A stretch of DNA of 64,000 nucleotides from Alligator mississippiensis (lineage: Eukaryota > Chordata > Crocodylia > Alligatoridae). The DNA is taken from contig NC_081826.1 in the NCBI RefSeq assembly GCF_030867095.1, positions 254,490,251-254,554,250 of the forward strand, read 5' to 3'. The notes beneath the pieces are model-generated. The model was not told the origin of the DNA and searched no databases. It worked only from the letters and a program-made list of their open reading frames with translations. Position numbers and translations under genes: made by a program. Positions 49,601 through 58,600 of this stretch are shown in pieces. Each line of letters begins with the position of its first letter. The stretch's first letter is position 1.

Positions 49601-52600
49601 GAACTGGAGCAGTTTCTAGCTTTTGCCCAAATCTTCATCTAAATTCTTAGATGATTTCCTCCTATTCATATTTCTATAACATCTCCCCAAAATATCACTC
49701 AGAAGTCCTCCAAAATAGATTTTAGGGTGACTGAAAAACCTTGAAAAATGAATCCATTTAATCCTAGTTTGTTACCAGTTTTTGAGCTGAGATGATGCCG
49801 GATCCTACAGCTGTACTAGTGACTATTACTGGAGAGTCTGATTCTAATCTGGTCTGAGAAGTACTTGCGTGGCCCAGGTGGGAGGAAAACTGTGAATAAA
49901 TCAAAAGGTTTATAAAGGAATGAGAAAAGTATTGTAGTTTTGTTCATACTGAATCCTTTACTGAAAATGCAGTTTGGTTACTCTTCTAATATTTCAATAA
50001 TGCTGCTGAATTTAGTTTTCTTTACAGATTTCATACTTAGGAAACTAAAAATTAGTCAATTTAAACTCCATACACAGTTTTGTTTTTTATTCGTGCAGCT
50101 ACAGAGTTTGGAGTAATAACTAAGATTACTGTAACTGAAAGCAGTAATGCCAACTGTTTTGTGAAACCATTGCAAGACTTGGGATCAGACACGACCCGAG
50201 TAGGGTACAGGGCCCTGGGCAAATCAGCCTGTGTGGGGCCCTGCCCCTGGATGCAAGGAAGCTGGTAGCAGATTCAACAGCGGGGGTGGGAGTGGTGCTG
50301 AGAGGCCGGACATGAAGCCAGCGGCAGTGCAGTCACCGCGGCACTCTGCCCAGCTCCACAGGGCCCCGCAAAGCACTGGGCTCAGGGCAGTTGCCCCGAT
50401 TCCCTCTCCCCCCGCCAGGGGCAGCCCAGCTTGGGATTGCAAAGTTTAAATAACTCTGACTCATGATCTCCAGCTCCAACCCTCAGATCACTGGATTTTC
50501 CCAGATGGTAAGTGGAGGGAAAGGGGCAGGGAGAGAGGGAAGAAGCAGGGGGGAGATTGAGACCCTGTGGTGAGGGAGCGAATGGGGCAATAGCAGGGGC
50601 GGGGTGAACGGGGCCCTAGGGCCAGGGCGGGTCATCCAGAGGCACAGGAGGGGAGGGGAGTGCAGCTCCCCACAACAGCACACATACCCCGTGAAAACAT
50701 GTGCACCCCATGGTACAGAGGCAGGTTGCCCGCTGTGGGCTGGGGCTCTGTGCCCTGCTGCCTTGCCCCAGGAGCTCAGCCATGTGACCCCTTTATGCCT
50801 CCTGTCATGTGACTCAGCTCCTGGGGCAAGGCAGCAGGGCACAGAGCCCCAGCCTGCAGAGGGCAGCCTGCCTCTGCCCCCCGTGGGGCGCATGACCTCA
50901 TGTCTCCCTTGGGGTGCGCTGCTACAGGGAGCCATGTTCCCCGTCACCCCTGGATGACCTGCCCCAACCCCAGGGCCCCATTCACCCATGCCCCTGCTCC
51001 TGCCCCACTCCCACCCTTACCATGGGGGCCTGGATCTCACACACCCTTCCCTTTCTCTCCACTTATCAGCTGGGTGCTGTCTGTGTCTCAGTCTGCCACT
51101 CACTCCCAAGCCACAGCCCCCCAGTCCTGCTGCTGCTTCACTCCTGACCCACAGTACCCCGCATCCTGCCAAGGATGTGGGGAGCCTGACTCTCCAGGCT
51201 CCAAGCCCCCACATACCCACAGCCCTCAACACCTTCACACATAACCCCCCTACACACACTTCAAAAATAGCATTTCATGACTTATATGCCAATCTTTTGA
51301 TTTTTTTAAGAGTTCGTCTCATGAGTTTTGGCACGGTGGGGTTGGCAATACTGTGAAATGTAAGAACAAATAGCCAAGCTGAGAAAGGGAGTTTGACTGT
51401 TTCCCCTGCTGGTTCAAGTTTACATAGGTAACAGAAGAAAAACCACAAGAAAATGGAAAGCATGGCTGTAAAACCATTAATTTTCAGTGGGACTCATAAT
51501 AGATGTCATCCCTAAATGACTTTTAATTCATGTTTTGGAAATGACTAATTACTAAATTGACACTATTCCTAGTAGCATTTTTAAATATCACGGCTAAGTA
51601 CAGATGCTCAAAAAGCCCTTGGCAGAAGCACTCTGCCACACTTTACTTAAACTGCTATAAGTTAGAGCACGAGTGAACTGAACAGATGTTTGCTTTTGGA
51701 AAGGGAGGTGGGGAGGCCTCAGTGCCTATCTGCACTGGCCATGGGGGTGCTACCACATGCCTCCCAGGAGGCAGCCAGAGTGGCCCCTCTCCCCAGCCCC
51801 TGCCCTCCCACCAGCTGGCCATTTTCATCAGCAGCTGGGGGGAGAGAGAGACCCTGGACCCCTCCCCCCCACCCCCAGCCAGGCAGCAGCAGGCCACAGG
51901 GCCAGGGCTGCTGTGAGGAGAGAGAACCTGAACCCCTTCCCCCACAGCTGGACAGTCCTCCTGCCCAGTCTAGGAGGACTGCACTGTGTCCTTGCAGCTG
52001 TCCTGACCAGGCAGTGCTGTGCTGCAGGGCCAGAGCTGCTGCGGGGACACAGAGACCAAACTCCTTTCCCCATATACCTCTCCAGCTTGGCAGCCACGTG
52101 CCATTGAGCTAGGGCTGCTGTGGGGAGAGAGACCCCAGACCCCTACCTGTGCAGCCCCTCTGGCCAGGTTGTGGTGTGAAATGGGGCCAGAGAGCTGCAG
52201 GGAGACAGACTTCCCTCCTTCCCTTCCCCCAATCCCCAGCAGACCATGGCTCACAGAAGGGATGTAAAAGGTTAAACGATTAAACATTTAACTCATAAGT
52301 ACAGTGATAACCAGTTAGCTTACTGGTTATCCTTTAGCTCAGGGTGGCCACAGTCTGGCAGGGAAGGGAACCCACACAGTGCCCCAGCAGGAATCAGAAG
52401 GCAGGACAGGCAGGAGGAGGGGAGGGGGAAGGGGCTAGGGGGACTAGTACCTATAGCCTATGAGGAAAACAGTGAGCAGCCTAATGACTCAACAACTGAC
52501 CCATTAGCTGCTCATTCACAGATACTCCCTCCCACCCAAGGCAGGGCTTTATGTGGGCTGTGTTGTCTGGCTGAGCTTGCCTCCTCCTCTTTTCCTCCCA

Positions 52601-55600
52601 GTCAAAGGGTTCTGGGAGCCTGTAGTGCAGAGGTGGGCAAAATGCGGCTCACGGGATGGATGCAGCCCTCCAGGCCATTCTATCTGGCCCACAGGGCCCC
52701 TAAAAATTTAGAAAATTAATATTTGTTTGCCCCTGGCTGCCTGTCACGAGGCCCTCGATGACTTGCCAAAACTCAGTAAGTGGTCCTCCACCCGAAATTG
52801 CCTGCCCCTGCTGTAGCAGCTCCCAGCAGCAGCTGTGTCCACTGTTATCAGTTATTTAACTGATATAATTAGAAGAGCTTAAATATTTTTAAAACGATAT
52901 TTACATCCCTAGCTCACAGCTGGCCGGAGGAAGGAGGTGGGGCTGGGATCAGAGGCTGTCACTGACTTGGGTCAGCCAAGGAGGTGGAGCTGGCCTGGTC
53001 CTTGGGCAGAGCAAAGGAGCTCTACCCAAGGCTAGAGCAGCAGCCCTGTGCAATCTTGCTCTACAAGTTAACCCTTGATGGGATCTGGCATAAATGTTCA
53101 ACAAAGTGCTCTAACAGAAAGTGCTTCAGTCTAACACCTCATCCATCAAGGGTTAACTTAGAATGCTTTAAAAATGGTGAATTGTGCTCTAAGAGCTGTG
53201 AACGTCTGTTCAGTTATGGCTTTAGAGTGGTTTCTGCACGATTAAAGTGTGATACTTGTAACATCTGTACCTAGCCTATGTTTCTAATAATTAGCCTTTA
53301 AGCCTTTAATGTTACTTTCTATTTTCTCGCACTAAGTTACAATCAGGTATTTTTGCAAAAAACTCTCAGCAACTGTTTTCTCAAAAGATACTTTAGGAAA
53401 CAAATTCTGCTCAGGCTGTGACTTGCTTAACTGGTTTGAAAATTTTAGGAAAAGAAAAAGCTTACTGAAAAAGAAAAAGGAAATCAAGTGCAACACCATC
53501 TAATATCTGTCCTTATGTCACTTGGTGACATGTACATGACTTGATGCAGATGCTGTATTGTGCTGTGTAGACACACTCTGAACATTCTTGTAATATCTGA
53601 GTTATTCTGTATCCTCACTAAACAACATATAAAGTCTGTTCCTGCTACAATACTTACAATTCCCTCTGTCTGAATGGTGGCTGCTGTTGGAGGTGGTGGT
53701 GATGGAGGATCAAATTGGGAAGGAGGGAGCCTCCCAGGCACACTGGAACCAGTATCTTCTCTTCTGCTTACTGCATCTATTATTAGAAACACAAATTCAA
53801 GCAATGAGCACAGGACCTACAAAACCCTAAGGAGAGAGACGAGTCATAGTAAAACCTTACTGTTCCTTTGGGATTTGTGTATAATCTCTTTAAAAGGATC
53901 AGTCTACTCTTATGCAGATAGTCTTGTATTTCTACTCTATTCTCAGAAGGGTGCAAATATCATGACACCAAATCTTCTGTTACACCCACTGTCCCTTTGC
54001 TCTTATCGTAATTTAGGGGGGATGGTGGGGAAAGGTGACGTGTTGGAGCTCTGTCACACCAGTATAAGGACCTTTAGGGAATCTATGTTAGTAGCATAAA
54101 AGACTGCTTAACTAACAAGAGACTTGAGCTGCTGCAAGTGTAGGGAGGCATAGCTGACTCTCAGTGGCACCAAACTCCTGCACTATGGAGCTCAAACCCA
54201 GAGAATACACCCGTTCTCTTTTCTAAAGAGGTTTGCCCTTTTCCTTCCACCTGTGCAATCTCTGTGGAGCAGCCAGGGGCACATTCTGATTTACTTGCTT
54301 GCCCTCACCTCTGATTCCTAGGGTGGACTTTCATAGTAGGCAGTGATGTTTTCATCATTCCATAGACTACAGTGACACCATGTGGTAGTTGTAATTTTGT
54401 CACTCAAAGTTTTAGGACAAGCTATACTTACTAGTTTAGTCCCCACTTCTTAAATGCTTTTTAACCAATCATTGGGAGTAATGCAGTGAGCAGAACATGT
54501 CCCCAGTCTCAGGAAAGAAATGAAAACACACACAAAAAATGTTCTTTTGCTTTTGCTTGAACATAGGAAGGGCCAATACATACTGTAGGCCCAGTGCATA
54601 CTACTTATAAATGTAACTTATAAATGTTTTCAGTAGGGTTGGATATTTGACCAGGCAAATAAAGTTCAGTCAATTGACTGGTCAAAATTGTAAAAAATTG
54701 CCAATAGGTCCATATAATACACAGAAAAAAGCACATTTTTTCCTAAAAAGTGTCAAAAATATAAAAATTATATTTCTGTCAAGAAAACTACAAAAAGTGT
54801 AGCTTTTTGTAAAATTGCTCTAATCTTTGATTGGTCTAAAAATATGCAGTCAATTGACTGATCAACTGACAATAATTGACCAGTCTGCCAACCCTAGTTT
54901 TTAGTAATGACATATATGTGCTCTTTCTCTGATGTTTTTTTCTTTAAAGACCCTTTTCTCTGTATATATTTACAGTGCTGTTTGCAATATCATACAGTAG
55001 GATTTTATATTAGTCCCAGCATATCTAAATGTATCTATTAGGGGCATTATGCATGGATAATTTTCCAAAAATCAAATGAGGAGGCCAAATTCTGCTCAGA
55101 AGTATGCACCTGCAGTCCCTATTGTCATTGTATGTATGCCTAACAGCTGGCTTGGCTCAAAGTCTCTGAGCAGATCTTTTCTAATCCAATCTAAACCTGT
55201 CTACCTGAAGATATTTAACATCCTTAATGCCATTGAGCCCCATCCACAGTTTTATTTACAGGTTCTAATGGCCTTTTCCAAGCACTTTCTCCTTAGTATT
55301 TTGCTAGAAATTTTAAGTCTTTACATCTATCCTCCTTCCACAAACAATTAATTATCAATAAGTAACTGGGGAGATGTATGGTAAGCTACAGAATCTGTAA
55401 ATTTCCATGCACTACAAGAGCCATGTTTCTTCATTTATGATGCTTATAACCATGAAACACTAAAAACACTGTACAGTGTATATTTTAAAAATAGAAAAAA
55501 TACTTTATTTTGGGTTCTTTTTTTGGAAAGTGCACTGGAAAGGCTCAGGAAGTACAGTGTTTACGTCCCCAATTTTAATTTGATTTTAGTAGAGCATGTT

Positions 55601-58600
55601 CTTTAGTTTAATGCCTCGAGTTTGAGTTTGTTTTACCTAACTGAATCCTGCTCGCTAGTAAACAAATTTGAGCCTGAATGCTCCCAACATTGTCTTAATT
55701 CTGTTTGTTCTGTTGCTGCAGAAGCAGCCACCTGGTGAGTAGGAGGAGCTGAGGTTAAATCCCATTCCCAGAATTCTGTTAACATTGAAGCTTCAGAAGA
55801 CAGTGGATGAAATACACTATTAGCTTGTGTTCTAGAAGATGAAAGGCCACAAAATGGAAGCCAGAGAAGTGTTATTTTTCCAGGAGACTGTTCAGAACTG
55901 TTACTTTTCACTGAGCTAAGTACTGAAGTACCTGACAGTGTCCTTGCCATTTTATTTAAGTTTCACCTTTGAAAAATAATTCCATTAAAAATCTACCCGA
56001 CTAAGAAGATTCCAAAGATTTAAATATATGCTGCTTATCTATATCCTCACTCTGAACAGCAGTAGATATAAATTTAATTTGGTACCACACATACCCTAGC
56101 ATGCAAATTGGCCACCTAGTGCATGCTGTGCTCTGGCTACTCAAGAGACTGAACACTTGCTATAGTGGGTACTCACATTCATTGCACAGCCCCACAGGGT
56201 GATGCAGTCACTCGGGCAGACACTTGTGTTCTACCTCCTCCCCTTCACTATTTTTCTCCCCTTAATTTACTGCATTACATCTACATTTAAAACTTGAAGC
56301 TGTTGAGGGATGGACCCTGTCTTCAGATACTCTTGGACACTTAAATACACCTGCTAACAATTTAGGTTTAATAACTGAAATTATATAGCTAAGGCTAGAT
56401 CTACCCTACCAATTTCAGCCAGCACGGCTAAACTGGTTTGGGGTTTTTAGAGATGCAAATAATCCAGCTATGCCAGGAGAAGCCCCTGATGTAGATAGCT
56501 ATACTGGCAAAGCTGCACTTTTACTAATGCTAGTAGTTTCACTTCAGGAAGTGGTTTTGCTATAGCTCTGCCAGTAAAGCTGTATCCATAAGAACAGGAA
56601 ACTGCCAGTATTGGTATACAGCATTAATGCAGACATACCCTAAGGAACTTTATTGCCCTTGAAGCTCTAAAACAAGTGGAATTAGAAGAGGGAAGGAAAA
56701 CAGCTGGCTGGGAAAAGAATGGCCACCAAACCATCTATATATTCTCTTAAAAACTGCAATATGTTGCTGAAGAATCAACCATTAAGGTATTCTCTTTACT
56801 TACACCTCCAAGGGACTCTTATTCATGTATTCATTGTATTTTGAAAGTAAGTGATAAATTGATCCCATAATAAGTATGGTGTTTTCATCCTTGCTATTTA
56901 AATCCCCATATTAAAAATGAAAATATTGCTTTAAAAGAGACCAAACAAGTCCACCCACAGCTACTTGAAGCACTAACCGTGATCTGGCCTACTTTCTTTG
57001 CCTTGAAACATGGTCATTGCTTCCAAATTCAGAGCGCACACCCCACGCATAAAGGCTTTCTTCATGGTGTCTTCATATTGTTCTCTTTCACTATGCAGTC
57101 TCAGGATTTCAGCTTTTGCCTCTTCCAAAGAAGTATTTAGCTATGATAAAGAAAACTTTATCTGTGAACACAAGGAAACCCCCAAAATCCTTAACTAGCT
57201 TTCAAAATACCAAATACAGTAAAAGCTCCGTTAACCAGCACCTTACAAGCCGGCATGTTCTATTAACCAGCATGCCGGCTTGTAAGGTAAAGTGAAACTG
57301 GAAGTGCCCGCTGTGGCACTTTTGGTTTTTCCAAGCCCCCATGGCCCAAGGCAAAGCAGCCTGCACTGCCAAGCCCCCATGGCCCAGGGCATAGCAGGCT
57401 GCGTGGGGCCCACCTCCCTGTCCCTCAGGGCCTGCGGGAGCGTCGGCGATGCTGCAGACGCGGTGGGAGAAGCAGCAGCCCGTACAGGCAAAGACTCCTG
57501 TTCAGGCCTCTCAATTAACCAGCATATTTTGTTATCCAGCACCCCTCATTCCCCATGGGTGCCAGATAACAAAGCTTTTACTGTAGCTCATTTTCTCAAT
57601 GTAATATTTCCTTGCAAAAGTCTGTTGTGCTAGAAAAAAGATAAAACGTGTAGTCCCCATAACTAGTGAACACACCTGATAAGGAGAGAAACCTAGCGAC
57701 TGCCATACCTAAACAGACTAATCATCTCTGTAGTCTGGGAATCTATCTCCAACCATACCAGAATGCCTATAATACAGTCTAGCTGTACTATAGAATACTT
57801 TGGTGGAGCAGGAAAGAGACAGCAAATATTGTTAGCTAGGGTCAGGAAGAAATCAGTTTAATTTTATCTTCTGATGGCAGCTTTGCTATTGTAACATAAA
57901 TATAGTTTGCATTCTTATTGGCATGAACAGCCCATTTCTTTAAAAAAAACAAACAAAACCCAAAACACCCCCCCATCCCCACCCCCAGGCCCTTAACTGC
58001 ATCCACACTGTATCAGACAGTTATCATTTTTATAGCCATTTATAAGGGGAAGGGGCTGTCTGTGTTGGTAAATGACAAACTCAGTTATCCATCCAGAAAG
58101 CAGTAGATTAAGATGTTTTTCCTTTTGTTACATTTCCAAAGTGAAAAGTACTATATTTTTCAGATGGAATTTTCAAAAACATGAGAGTTATTTAGGAGTG
58201 TAAGTCTCATTGACTGTCACACAGAAAGGACTTAGGCTCTTGATACTTTTGAATCAACAATCCCTCCATATAAGCTGCAGTCTTTAAGTTCTTACATACG
58301 AAATGACTACATAGCTGTAACTACTGGGATAGGAGTTAGTAGTTATTTCATTGTGACTGGGGCTGGTTAAATAAATCTGTAACTCTCAAGAGTATGTCTA
58401 CCCAGCACACTGCAGTATTGTGCAGAGATGCCAGAGCTCTGAACAAGTTAATCCAGATAGTGTAAGCAGTGCAGCTCCACACGAGCTAATCAGCCCTGCA
58501 GAAGCAAGGTATATTCATGTAGGCAGAGTTTCACACACAGCTATTGGCTATATTCCTCCAATACCTAGCTCAGATATTTTCTGCACAGTCCTGCACTGTA

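Larger units (their letters stand above)
49890..56977. other. POC5 central introns
   Basis: 49890-50204 is plain. 50205-53158 is almost wholly transposon-derived, GC-rich DNA. 53777-54634, 54905-55636, 55932-56390 and 56646-56977 show nothing beyond the candidate exon. Confidence 0.6.

Noticed and set aside
50483..52287. ORFs of 100-168 codons in the POC5 intron
   Set aside because: They cover transposon interiors and a degenerate tandem repeat; no splice sites or domains fit.
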